Below the pieces are notes generated by a model. The model was not told the DNA's origin, made no database searches, and was given only the letters and a program-made list of their open reading frames with translations. From NCBI GenBank assembly GCA_003669555.1, contig QWOS01000044.1, positions 1 through 33,174 of the forward strand: a stretch of DNA of 33,174 bases. Direction: 5' to 3'. Below are positions 1 to 7,630 of this stretch, one piece after another; within the stretch, counting starts at the first letter, position 1; every line of letters begins with the position of its first letter. Position numbers and translations under genes: made by a program. Source of the DNA: Planctomycetota bacterium. GTDB taxonomy: Bacteria > Planctomycetota > Planctomycetia > Gemmatales > Gemmataceae.

Positions 1-384
1 GGATGTAGCGGGAGACCGTATCCTTGCTCACACCGACAAGTCGGCTGGTCTTGGGGGCGCCGCAGCCCTCGGCGATATGGGCGAGGAGGGCGCGGACTTT
101 GTCCTCCGCCAAGTGGGAGTCGAACAGGGGAGGCCTTTTCGCTCGAAAAACCAAGCCTTGTAGGACTTGTAATAGAGCAGGCGGTGCTGCTGGGTACCGT
201 AGTATCCGCACACAGTGAGGTTGCCGTGGCCGCGTTTGCTGTAGTCCAGACAATCCCGATCCTGGGAGCAGAAGAGTGCGAGGTCATCCATGACAAGGGT
301 TGGTTCCAAGTTGTCCAGGGGTAGTCACGGGCGTGCATCTGTTGTAGAAAACCAATGATTTCCGTTCAATAGAAAAGGGACACC
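1..384 (-). mobile_element. IS1-like element remnant, left copy (inactive)
   Basis: Read on the minus strand from about 309, this encodes the N-terminal zinc-finger and helix-turn-helix part of an IS1-type (InsA-like) transposase. Cysteine-containing motifs near CSQDRDC and LTVCGYYG are followed by the HTH stretch ending GVSKDTVSRY. The reading frame breaks after the ERKG motif: the HTH part lies in another frame, so the gene is frameshifted. It also runs off the left edge of the window. The outer end is taken as GGTGTCCC (minus strand, 377-384), because homology with the second copy at 4066-4431 stops there. Compared with that copy it keeps five extra in-frame codons (SKRGH), probably the ancestral state. 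Family assignment is by recalled motif resemblance. Confidence 0.7.
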
Positions 385-744
385 CAGTTATTTTCTGGCC
401 CATGCATTTGATTCAATGCAGGATCTCCTGGTATTCATAGCGGGAGAAAACAGGACGCACCGTAAATGTGTCAAGCAAAATTCCTCTTAATCCGAAGTGT
501 GAATGTTCGCTTTTTTCCTACCGCTTCACCAGCGGCAGGACCATTGTCTGGATATCGGGCCAAAACCGGCATTCATGGACCAATATAGTCTCTTTTGATA
601 GTATATTAAAAGCTGATTGCCTGACCAGAAACCATGCGTAGCGTTGACACCACACCAAACAATGTTAGTTTGGGCACTATCCGGTGACCTTTGGTTTGGT
701 CACCGGGAATTACTGGCATTTCTATCGAGGAAGGATTACATTCA
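385..744. other. intergenic stretch, AT-rich, no gene seen
   Basis: Between the IS1-like end and the start of the secreted protein at 745 there is no open frame with coding character. The DNA is visibly more AT-rich than the chromosome-like part of the window, with a TA-rich patch around 596-612. It contains one clear structure, the perfect inverted repeat at 681-706, listed separately. I could not settle on a convincing -35/-10 pair. Confidence 0.6.
681..706 (+). promoter_or_regulatory. perfect 9-bp hairpin in the leader of the 745-1338 gene
   Basis: CCGGTGACC (681-689) and GGTCACCGG (698-706) are perfect inverted repeats around an 8-base loop. The element ends 38 bases before the start codon at 745 and has no T-tract, so a terminator is unlikely. 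It could be an operator (dyad of half-site GGTCACC) or a leader-RNA hairpin. Function is not known. Confidence 0.4.
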
Positions 745-1338
745 ATGCAGTGCATCTCTATTTTTTGTGCTCCCGGCTTGGTTATGACCACCATTTTGAT
801 GGCAGCGGGCTTTGCGACTATTCCGGCCCATGCGGTTGAACAAACGGGACAAATTGCCATTACCGAAGGCGAGGTGAATGCTGCCCAGCAGGCTTGGTGC
901 GACGGGTTACTGAAGATTGGCAAAATTTCCAGAAATGGCGGAGACTACAAGGCTGCTGCTGCAGAAGTCATTGATAACCTCTACGACTATGGCGATGGCA
1001 AAGTGTTCTTCAAGCCAACTTTGGCTTCCGGCAAAAACACCTTCCGGCCCACGCGGGAGGGTGCAATCTCTTATTTCGTTGGGGGAAACCGTGAATTCCC
1101 AGAAGATAGCGGCTTCGCATTGAAAAATTGGGTGATGGTGCGCTACGACAATAATGCAAGTGAGAACGGTATACAGATCTTTGGCAACATCGCCATCACG
1201 ATGGGCAATATGTACTTCACCAACGCCAAAGGGGAACAAGTGATGGTGGACAAAACTCTAGTGTTTCGAAAATGCAAGGATGGCAAGCTAAGGTTGTGCG
1301 TCCATAAGTCTGCGCTGCCATTTGACCCGGCCAAGTAA
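745..1338 (+). CDS. small secreted NTF2/SnoaL-like protein
   Basis: A 197-residue protein with an N-terminal signal peptide (hydrophobic stretch to about residue 30, likely cleavage after IPAHA). The mature part, about 165 residues, has motifs AWCDGLLKIG, GGDYKAAA, YFVGGNREFPEDSGFALKNW and AITMGNMYFTNAKG. These resemble small bacterial proteins that databases sometimes label phosphoribosyl-AMP cyclohydrolase but whose fold looks NTF2/SnoaL-like. No histidine-biosynthesis cyclohydrolase motifs are seen, so I do not support that enzymatic name. The start at 745 is preferred over an upstream TTG at 691: it has GAGGAAGG at 727-734 and begins directly with the signal peptide. The gene is alone, with the IS66 remnant downstream and a hairpin in its leader. 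Role unknown, probably periplasmic. Confidence 0.75.
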   Translation: MQCISIFCAPGLVMTTILMAAGFATIPAHAVEQTGQIAITEGEVNAAQQAWCDGLLKIGKISRNGGDYKAAAAEVIDNLYDYGDGKVFFKPTLASGKNTFRPTREGAISYFVGGNREFPEDSGFALKNWVMVRYDNNASENGIQIFGNIAITMGNMYFTNAKGEQVMVDKTLVFRKCKDGKLRLCVHKSALPFDPAK

Positions 1339-1510
1339 TTTCAGAGGGTTGTGGTCGCACGCAGAGCCCTTGGTTGCAGCCAATGGTAATGACCTCAGAG
1401 ATGGTTTTAGCCTGATATGTTACTGTTTTGCCCAGAATTTAAATGCTTCCGCCAAATGTGGTAAATTTTGAGGGTTTTACAGAGCTGTTTTTTGTTTACC
1501 TGGATCATTT

Positions 1511-1535
1511 GTAACCCTTCAGCCGTTTGCCGTGA
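1511..1535 (+). repeat. left terminal inverted repeat of IS66 remnant
   Basis: 25 bases starting GTAACCCTTC and ending GCCGTGA, the exact reverse complement of 2094-2118. The match extends three more bases outward (TTT at 1508-1510 against AAA at 2119-2121), which may be chance. Confidence 0.85.
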
Positions 1536-1693
1536 GCGGGTGAAAATTTAGGTCTGCATTGTTTGTTTGAAAACGCTTCAGCATCTGCATGAAAACGGAT
1601 TTTGCCATGCTGAAGTGTTTCCGTTCCTGGGGTGAAAGACTGGCTACCCCGTGATTCGGTCCACAACCAAATCGAATCCAGGACGGCATATGG

Positions 1694-2110
1694 TTGAAGA
1701 AAGACAAGCAAGGCTTGGGGCATGAAGTCTATGAAAGGCGGAAGGCCAGAACCCTGAAACGCCTGGACGAGTTCATCGACGGGGTGTGGAAAAAGAAATA
1801 TGCCCGGCGGCTGCAGAAGAGCCTGCGGCGGCACCGGAAGAAACTGCTCACCTTCCTGGATCACGAAGAGGTGCCGCCGGACAAAAACGACTGGGAGAGG
1901 GTGATACGCCCCGCTGTCCTGATCCGGAAGAACAGCTACGCCAATGGCAGCGAGAAGGGGGCCCAGACTCAGGCCACCTTCTCGACCATCCTCCGCACTC
2001 TCAAGATGCGGGGGCACAACCCGGTGCAGATCCTGGTGGACGCCCTGAAATCCTATGTCCGCTCAGAAAAACTTCCGCCTTTGCCGACAAAAATCACGGC
2101 AAACGGCTGA
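1694..2110 (+). pseudogene. IS66 transposase (TnpC) C-terminal fragment
   Basis: 138 codons open to a TGA that lies inside the right terminal repeat, as expected for the end of an intact IS66 tnpC. The C-terminal motif RPAVLIRKNSYANGSEKGAQ followed by ATFSTILRTLKMRGHNP is characteristic of IS66 transposases. The N-terminal helix-turn-helix, zinc-finger and most of the catalytic DDE domain are missing, because full proteins are around 500 residues. Only a TTG is available as a start, and no ribosome-binding site stands out. It is almost certainly not a functional protein. Confidence 0.8.
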
Positions 2111-2118
2111 AGGGTTAC
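2094..2118 (-). repeat. right terminal inverted repeat of IS66 remnant
   Basis: Begins TCACGGC and ends GGTTAC, perfectly complementary to 1511-1535. It overlaps the last codons and stop of the transposase fragment. Confidence 0.85.
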
Positions 2119-2153
2119 AAACCTTCTTTCTTTTTTACCGCAAACTGCCCTGT

Positions 2154-2182
2154 TTGACTTGCTGGGCTGAAAATAATCTTAT
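2154..2182 (+). promoter_or_regulatory. candidate sigma70 promoter for the 2322 gene
   Basis: TTGACT (2154-2159), a 17-base spacer and TCTTAT (2177-2182) resemble a -35/-10 pair. The element begins 35 bases outside the IS66 right end. A short CCCCAA/TTGGGG stem follows around 2187-2202, near the expected transcript start. Pattern only. Confidence 0.35.
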
Positions 2183-2321
2183 TTCCCCCAATATGTTTGG
2201 GGAATTGAACCAAAACCAAGAAGGGAATAGCGGGTACTATCAATCTTGTGGACGGGGAGGCCTGGACAATTTTGGGACCGCTGTTGCAAGGTTTGCAAGA
2301 AGAAGTTCTGGAGAGTGAGGC

Positions 2322-3866
2322 ATGGATTGGATATTGCTTGGGAGTTTTTTGCTGGCTTATTGCGTTGGGGCCAACGAGGTCGGAGTGAATGTAAGGGAAG
2401 GCCCCGCTGAAATTTTGGTGGTCGATGCTGGGACCCAACGGGGTATTCCCGGGGCGGAACTTGAAACCACTCATAATCTGGTTTTTGTGACAGACAACGC
2501 GGGTCGGGTAGCTTTTTGGGAGCCAGGCTTGATGGGGAAGGAGATCTTTTTTTCCATCCGCTGCCACGGTTATGAAATTCCGCAGCAAAGTTTTGGTATC
2601 AGGGGGGCCAAAGTCGTGCCCAAGGCTGGGGAAGTTGCGACCATCAGCCTGAAAAGAATTCAGCCGGCTGAAAGGTTGTGCCGCTTGACCGGGGAGGGGC
2701 GTTTTCGCGACACCCTTTTGTTGGGGCGCAAGATTCCGGATTTTGCGCGTGAAAACCAGGGAATGGTGGCCGGCCAGGATTCGGTTCAGGCAATTGAGTA
2801 CAAAGGCAAATTGCGATGGTTTTGGGGCGACACACTCAAGCTGTCGCATCCTCTTGGGCTGTTTCAGACGGCGGGTGCAACCACGCCCTTTTTGGGCGAG
2901 GATTTTGATCCATCGCAGGGGATACCCTTTCGCTACTTCACCGACCGTGATGGCTTCACCAGGGCAATGATGCCTTATACCAAGCAGCCGGGAAGGTTGG
3001 TTTGGGTTTTTTCCTTATGCGTGGTTCAAGATGTCAAAGGAAATGAGCGTTTATTGGCCCACTACACGGTACGCAAGAACCTGGCGACAGAATACGAACA
3101 CGGGGTGGCAGTTTATAACGACGAACTTAATATTTTTGAGGCGGTCACCAGTTTGCCGCTGGTAGAGACTTGGCGAATTCCGAACGGGCACCCGATCGTG
3201 TGGGAAGACGGAGGAGTAAAGTGGCTTTTGATGGGTAGCCCGACGCCTGGAGTGCGTGTGGCGGCCACCTATGAAGCGGTGATTGATCCCAAACAATACG
3301 AGGCTTTTAGCTGTGCGGATGGAATGAAGGATGGCAAACCTACGGGGCCAAAGCTGGATGATTCGGGTCGGCCAGTATGGCGGTGGAGCAAATATTTACC
3401 CCCCATCGATTCGCCAACCGAGGCCAAGTGGGTGAAGGAGGGGAAAATTCGGCCAGAGGATGCCCGCCTGTGTCCAGTGGATGTTGAAGGGGTAGAGAAG
3501 GACCGAATTATGCTTCATAGCGGAACTGTGCGCTGGAACAAGCACCGGCAGCGTTGGGTTTTAGTCTCCAGCCAAACTTGGGGTAAGCCTTCGTTTCTGG
3601 GTGAGGTTTGGTATGCGGAAGCCAAGTCGCCGCTTGGCCCGTTCGCCAAGGCGGCGCGCATTGTGACGCACGAGAAGCAGACTTTTTATAATGTTTGCCA
3701 CCATCCATTTTTGGATCGGGAGAACGGCAAAATGATTCACTTTGAAGGGACCTATTCGAACGAGTTTTCCGGCAACCCGTGGAAGACGCCGCGCTACAAC
3801 TACAACCAAATTCTTTATAGGGTGGATTTGGATGGTGGTGTGATAGGCAAGGCGCGCGTGGAATGA
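2322..3866 (+). CDS. secreted beta-propeller protein, DUF4185/glycoside-hydrolase-like
   Basis: A 514-residue exported protein. Residues 1-17 form a short signal peptide. Residues about 28-112 look like a carboxypeptidase-regulatory/transthyretin-type beta-sandwich (GIPGAELETTHN, FVTDNAGRVAFWEPG). The rest, from about 140, has repeated aromatic-rich blades typical of five-bladed propellers, including WFWGDT at 166-171 and WVLVSSQTWG. This arrangement recalls DUF4185 or GH43-like proteins that bind or cut polysaccharide, but I cannot point to catalytic carboxylates. The start is supported by GGAG at 2310-2313, eight bases upstream of ATG 2322. The gene is complete, with no frame breaks, although it lies between two IS1-like remnants. 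It ends 12 bp from a decayed DUF1501 stump on the opposite strand. Substrate unknown. Confidence 0.7.
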   Translation: MDWILLGSFLLAYCVGANEVGVNVREGPAEILVVDAGTQRGIPGAELETTHNLVFVTDNAGRVAFWEPGLMGKEIFFSIRCHGYEIPQQSFGIRGAKVVPKAGEVATISLKRIQPAERLCRLTGEGRFRDTLLLGRKIPDFARENQGMVAGQDSVQAIEYKGKLRWFWGDTLKLSHPLGLFQTAGATTPFLGEDFDPSQGIPFRYFTDRDGFTRAMMPYTKQPGRLVWVFSLCVVQDVKGNERLLAHYTVRKNLATEYEHGVAVYNDELNIFEAVTSLPLVETWRIPNGHPIVWEDGGVKWLLMGSPTPGVRVAATYEAVIDPKQYEAFSCADGMKDGKPTGPKLDDSGRPVWRWSKYLPPIDSPTEAKWVKEGKIRPEDARLCPVDVEGVEKDRIMLHSGTVRWNKHRQRWVLVSSQTWGKPSFLGEVWYAEAKSPLGPFAKAARIVTHEKQTFYNVCHHPFLDRENGKMIHFEGTYSNEFSGNPWKTPRYNYNQILYRVDLDGGVIGKARVE

Positions 3867-3877
3867 CAGGAGGGGAG

Positions 3878-4066
3878 CTGAAACAGTCGCGAGATCGGTC
3901 CGCCGGCGGCCAGGGTGTAGGAACGATTTGAATAGTCGGGCATTTCGGTGGCCTGGTTGATGCCAAAGCGCCAAAAAATGGTGGCAGCGAGGTCCCCGGT
4001 AGTGCAGGAGGAAGAGACGGGAAACGCCCCGATTCGGTCGCTGGAGCCATAGACCGCCCCACCCTG
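3878..4066 (-). pseudogene. C-terminal stump of a DUF1501 gene, cut by the IS1-like element
   Basis: Minus-strand translation from about 4066 gives GGAVYGSSDRIGAFPV, then GDLAATIFWRFGI, then YTLAAGGPISRLFQ. That is the usual C-terminal end of planctomycete DUF1501 proteins (compare GGGMRHGQVIGATDRI and GEIHATLYRHLGI in the intact gene at 18264). Everything upstream, about 400 residues, is missing and replaced by IS1-like sequence in a different frame. No stop codon follows the conserved end, so the 3' end has probably been lost as well. The long minus-strand frame that runs through here from the IS is a chance fusion in the wrong frame. Confidence 0.75.
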
Positions 4067-4431
4067 AACCGGGAGATGGTGTCCTTGCTCACGCCGACAA
4101 GTCGGCTGGTCTTGCGGACGCCACAGCCCTCGGCGATATGGGCGAGGAGGGCGAGAACTTTGTCTTCCGCCAAGTGGGAGTCAGACAGGGGAGTGCCTTT
4201 GCGCTCGGAAAACCCGGCCTTGCAGGACTTGCAATAGAGCAGGCGGCGCTGCTGGGTACCGTAGTATCAGCACACAGTGAGGTTGCCGTAGTCCAGACAA
4301 TCCGGGTACTGGCTGCAGAAGAATGCGAGGTCATCCATGACAAGGGTTGGTTCCATGTTGTCCAGAGGTAGTCACGGGCGTGCAGGTGTTGTAAAAAACC
4401 AATCCTTTTTGTTTAATAAATAAGGGACACC
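4066..4431 (-). mobile_element. IS1-like element remnant, right copy (inactive)
   Basis: Same element and same orientation as 1-384. The minus-strand frame starts at ATG 4356-4358 and reads through the zinc-finger region to the HTH motif GCGVRKTSRLVGVSKDTISRF. It is inactivated by a TGA in the motif CGYYG (glycine codon GGA changed), lacks five codons present in the left copy, and stops abruptly after ISRF, where DUF1501 sequence begins. The catalytic half (InsB part) is absent. The outer end GGTGTCCC lies at 4424-4431. Confidence 0.7.
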
Positions 4432-4457
4432 AAATAGATGGCGGCATCGAACAATAT

Positions 4458-4474
4458 GCCATTTTCAAAATGGC
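4458..4474. promoter_or_regulatory. 17-bp palindrome upstream of the DUF1559 pseudogene
   Basis: GCCATTTT-C-AAAATGGC is a perfect 8-bp dyad around one central base, ending 16 bases before the ATG at 4491. This is the size and position of an operator. It may be a relic, because the gene it precedes is broken. Confidence 0.35.
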
Positions 4475-4490
4475 GAGCCAAAGAGTAGCT

Positions 4491-5378
4491 ATGACAATCC
4501 GTAATCAAAAGGAAAAATATCGAGCTGGTTTTTCCCTGGTCGAATTGCTGATTGTAATCAGTATTATTGCCATTCTGATCGGGTTATTAATTCCAGATAT
4601 TCAAAGAGTTTGAATAGCTGCATTACGGCAGTAAAATTCCAATAGCATCCGACAAACAATAATTGCTGTCCATAATTTTGCAAGCACAAACCAAGGTCTT
4701 CTACCCAATGTGGATGGATTCCTCGGCTCTCGGCCGGTTTTCCTTTCGGTAATTGCGGCAATTTCACCTTACATTGAAGGCGACTCCGTAATACCCCCCA
4801 GGCTTATCGGATTTAGCTCTGATCCCTCATTATCTATTGCAACCACTGAGCCTGCGCCACCCCCTTTTGGCATTTCCAATGAGTTGCCACTTCAAAAACA
4901 AGCAACCAGCCTGGTATTTAATCCTTTAGTTTTTTCAAAAGGTAAATTCATGGCAACAGCTATTCCAGATGGCGCAAGCAATACAATGTTGATCACGGAA
5001 CATTATGAAATTTGCGGGGAAGCTATTTTTCATTGGAAGCATCTAAAAAATGAATGCCTGAAGCCACCTAAAATGAAAAGAGTCCTTTGCCCATCTGGAT
5101 CTGGACAAATGCGGGCGACATTCGCAGACTTTGAAATGTTCAAAGATGTTTACCCAGTAACGGCTAGTGGGGTCACCCGAGGAAGCGACCCGGTCACTTT
5201 TCAAGTTCAACCCTCCTTAAGCCAGTGCGACCCGCGAATTCCGCAATCTTCATTGCCTGGCGGAATCCTTTGTGGTTTTGCCGACGGCAGTATTTGATTC
5301 TTTAGACAAGGCATTGAAGAGTCCGTTTTTTGGGGATCCGTTACTCCTGACCGCGGAGAATCAATTACCTTTGACTAG
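4491..5378 (+). pseudogene. DUF1559 type IV pilin-like protein, broken by three in-frame stops
   Basis: The frame from ATG 4491 begins with a textbook prepilin signal: a basic leader, then G-FSLVELLIVIS with Glu at position +5 and a hydrophobic helix. It continues in one frame for 296 codons to TAG at 5376. Later parts match DUF1559, a large planctomycete family of prepilin-like proteins: RQTIIAVHNFASTNQG, IPDGASNTMLITEHYE, SLPGGILCGFADGS and the C-terminal FWGSVTPDRGESI. Three codons are nonsense: TGA 4611, TAA 4632, TGA 5295. All three can be explained by single C-to-T changes (CGA or CAA). There are no frameshifts, so the loss looks recent. The GC content is low compared with the genes from 5768 on. 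An alternative start is ATG 4470, in the same frame. Confidence 0.8.
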
Positions 5379-5767
5379 AGCTCACTTCACATTTTGATGT
5401 AATCAAATACAACACGCGGCAACTGTAGCTATTTTCAAGGTCCAGGAAGGGCCTGCCATGAATTCGATGGATTTCAAAACAAAGATCCTGAATATCTTTC
5501 CAACCAGTATCAGAGTATCTTGCAGCCGATGGGAATCCACCAGGAGGCGTTGGCTGATAGCACGGCGAACTTGCGCGATCCCATATCCAGCAAGGCTTCG
5601 GTAGCTTTCGGCCAACAGACCGAGGCGCCACAAGTACTGGCAGGCCAAGGCCCACAAGCTGCGGGCAGTTTTCATGGTGCCTGCCGGCGTCACGGCCTTC
5701 TAACTGCAAGGAGGCGGTAACGCCGGCAAAATGCAAAAGCCGGGCCGGGCTCGCCGGATGACAACCC
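5379..5767. other. 389-bp stretch without an assigned gene
   Basis: Lies between the DUF1559 pseudogene and the kinase gene. Open frames exist on the minus strand (5403-5693) and plus strand, but none has a family I recognise or a clear ribosome-binding site. The best of them is listed separately with low confidence. No terminator hairpin for the kinase operon was evident. Confidence 0.5.
5403..5675 (-). CDS. doubtful small ORF downstream of the kinase
   Basis: About 90 codons starting MKTARSLWALACQYLW on the minus strand, 92 bp beyond the kinase stop and in the same direction, so it could be a third gene of that operon. It is Leu/Arg-rich, with a weakly amphipathic first half and hydrophobic segments such as LILVGKIFRIFVL. 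I do not recognise it and see no Shine-Dalgarno site. It may equally be decayed DNA belonging to the accessory region on its other side. Confidence 0.2.
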   Translation of the reverse strand: MKTARSLWALACQYLWRLGLLAESYRSLAGYGIAQVRRAISQRLLVDSHRLQDTLILVGKIFRIFVLKSIEFMAGPSWTLKIATVAACCI

Positions 5768-7630
5768 TCAACCTATCAGGGCCGGGAGGATGCGCCTGGG
5801 AGCGGCTTTGCCAGATGCTTGTTCACGGGGCATGCGAATGCGGAAAGTGGTGCCAACACCCACAGTGCTCTCGACTGCGATGGTGCCGCCCATCAATAGC
5901 ACAAAACTGTGCACAATAGCCAAGCCCAAACCCGCGTTGGAGCCGTCATTATGACGGGATGGGTCATGTCTGTAGAAGCGCTCGAAGATCATCTCGCGGG
6001 CCTCGGCGGGGATGCCGACACCTGTGTCCTGCACCTCCAGGATAAAATCATTTCCTTGCTGGAACTGACGCACGGTCACCGTGCCGCCACGGCGGTTGTA
6101 TTGAATGGCATTGTGGAGCAGGTTGAGAATCGTCTCACGCAGTTTTTCGGAATCGGAATGGATCCGGCAGGGGGTGTCGCCCTCGTGAACCAGCTGGATG
6201 CTTTCCTTCTTGGCCAGGGGCGCCACAACTTCCAGGCACTGGTCCAACACCTCAGCGAGATCCAGTTGGCGGATCTTCAACATGGCAGTACCAGCATCCA
6301 GGCGAGCCAAAGCCAGCAACTTTTCGACAATACGGGCCATGTGGGACGCAGAATCATGACAATCAGTCATGAACTCGCGGTACTGCTGTTCGGTGCGGTT
6401 TTTCCGCAGAGCCAGCTCCAGGGTGGTGAGAATGGCTGCCAAAGGGGTACGCAACTCGTGCGAGATATCGGCAGTCGCCTGCTTTTCACGCTGAAAAGCG
6501 CGCCCCAACTGGCCCAGCATGGAATCAATCCGCTCCGAAATGGGCTTCAATTCCTCTGGCAGACTCTCCTTGTCCAGTTGCAGTCGGAAATCCCGTTCGG
6601 TTACCTGGCTAACGGCTTCCGATAACCGCCTCAGGGGACTGAGGCCCCAGCGCACCAGAATCCCCGTCCCCACAGCGCCTACCAGGAAGGTGGCCGTGCT
6701 GATCAATCCCAGTTGCCAGGCCAGGTGATTCAGGCTGCCATCCCGTTCCTCGTGCAATTCATCGCGCCTGAGTTCCAGTTTTCGGTCCAGCTCAGCCACC
6801 ATCCGGTCACGCAAGTCCAGAGGATAGGCACACTGGATGAAGACCGAGGGGCGCAGTGGCATGGCATCGCTGCGGATGGAGCCAGAACCCTGATCGGGGC
6901 CCCCCGGTCCGGCGGCAGGCCCTGGGGCTGGCGGACCTCCCCGGTTCCCCCCTCCTCCCTGAAGCCGGGGACGCGGGGGGTTGAACGATTGGGCCGTGGG
7001 AACCGATCGGCTGGATGGGGCCTTCAGGCGGACCCGGCGCACCTTGATCCCGGAGGGCAATTCGTAATCGTTGAATTCGAAATACAAAACCTGGTCAGGG
7101 GCAAAAGTACGGACATCCAGAGCCATGCCATCCTGATTCAGGGATCCGGAACGGAAGCTGCTGCCCCAGACCGTATCGACCTGATAATACCCGGTCACAT
7201 CGTTGAGCTGCTCTTCGAGTTCAGACCGGTCAAACCGGATCTCAGGCACCTGGCGGAGCACCTCGGAATAGAGGGGACCCCGGAATTGCGTGCTGATCCA
7301 GCCAGGGAACAGCACAAACCCCTGGGGCGCGGTGGCCAGGCTGACCACTCCCAGAGTGTTGAGCTCGCGGTAGCGGATGCGGTTCCAGTTGAGATGCACC
7401 TGCATAAGCCGGGCCAGAATGAGGGCATGGTCCAGCAACTGCCGGTCCATATGCTCCATTTCCTCGTGTTTGCGATCTTCCGTGCGGCTGAGTTCCAATT
7501 CCTCGGCGGTGACATTTTTCTCCATCACCACCAGACGGGCATTGCTGTAAGCCAAAAGGCCAACGCCTGCCTGCAATCCCGCAAGCAGTGCCAACAACCA
7601 GGCACCCAGTACCAGCCGCAGTGAATTCAT
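5768..7630 (-). CDS. membrane sensor histidine kinase
   Basis: A 620-residue kinase of the classic EnvZ/QseC type. The first transmembrane helix is at about 7-28, with a periplasmic sensor region to about 300. Within it residues 218-251 form a Gly/Pro-rich low-complexity linker. The second transmembrane helix is at about 304-327, followed by HAMP to about 380. The phospho-acceptor is H391 in ISHELRTP. The ATPase domain has the N-box around N503 and N507, DTGVGIP at 535-541 and GLGLA at 567-571. All catalytic motifs are intact. The start codon overlaps the stop of the regulator gene by four bases (ATGA), so translation is probably coupled. It should phosphorylate the adjacent regulator. The signal is unknown, since the periplasmic region does not match a sensor domain I recognise. 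Confidence 0.93.
   Translation of the reverse strand: MNSLRLVLGAWLLALLAGLQAGVGLLAYSNARLVVMEKNVTAEELELSRTEDRKHEEMEHMDRQLLDHALILARLMQVHLNWNRIRYRELNTLGVVSLATAPQGFVLFPGWISTQFRGPLYSEVLRQVPEIRFDRSELEEQLNDVTGYYQVDTVWGSSFRSGSLNQDGMALDVRTFAPDQVLYFEFNDYELPSGIKVRRVRLKAPSSRSVPTAQSFNPPRPRLQGGGGNRGGPPAPGPAAGPGGPDQGSGSIRSDAMPLRPSVFIQCAYPLDLRDRMVAELDRKLELRRDELHEERDGSLNHLAWQLGLISTATFLVGAVGTGILVRWGLSPLRRLSEAVSQVTERDFRLQLDKESLPEELKPISERIDSMLGQLGRAFQREKQATADISHELRTPLAAILTTLELALRKNRTEQQYREFMTDCHDSASHMARIVEKLLALARLDAGTAMLKIRQLDLAEVLDQCLEVVAPLAKKESIQLVHEGDTPCRIHSDSEKLRETILNLLHNAIQYNRRGGTVTVRQFQQGNDFILEVQDTGVGIPAEAREMIFERFYRHDPSRHNDGSNAGLGLAIVHSFVLLMGGTIAVESTVGVGTTFRIRMPREQASGKAAPRRILPALIG

Larger units (their letters stand above)
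1511..2118 (+). mobile_element. internally deleted IS66-family element (608 bp)
   Basis: Bounded by perfect 25-bp inverted repeats that begin with GTAA, the terminal tetranucleotide typical of IS66. A full IS66 is usually about 2-2.7 kb with tnpA, tnpB and tnpC. Here only about 180 bp of left-end DNA and the last 138 codons of the transposase remain, so it cannot make a transposase itself. IS66 usually creates 8-bp target duplications. The flanks here (1503-1510 GATCATTT, 2119-2126 AAACCTTC) do not match, so either the element is old or the two ends were brought together by deletion. It could in principle be moved in trans by a full copy elsewhere. Confidence 0.8.

Noticed and set aside
3508..4173. 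A 221-codon minus-strand frame from the IS1-like HTH into the DUF1501 stump and beyond
   Set aside because: It joins real IS1-like sequence to DUF1501 DNA read in the wrong frame and then to the antisense of the propeller gene. A chance fusion.
4611..5297. Possible stop-codon readthrough or selenocysteine at the TGA codons of the DUF1559 frame
   Set aside because: A TAA is also present, no SECIS-like hairpin was seen after the TGAs, and all three fit C-to-T decay, so a pseudogene is simpler.
6713..7624. Long plus-strand frame opposite the sensor kinase (303 codons)
   Set aside because: Antisense shadow of an intact kinase; composition is Gln/His/Pro-rich and has no recognisable domains.
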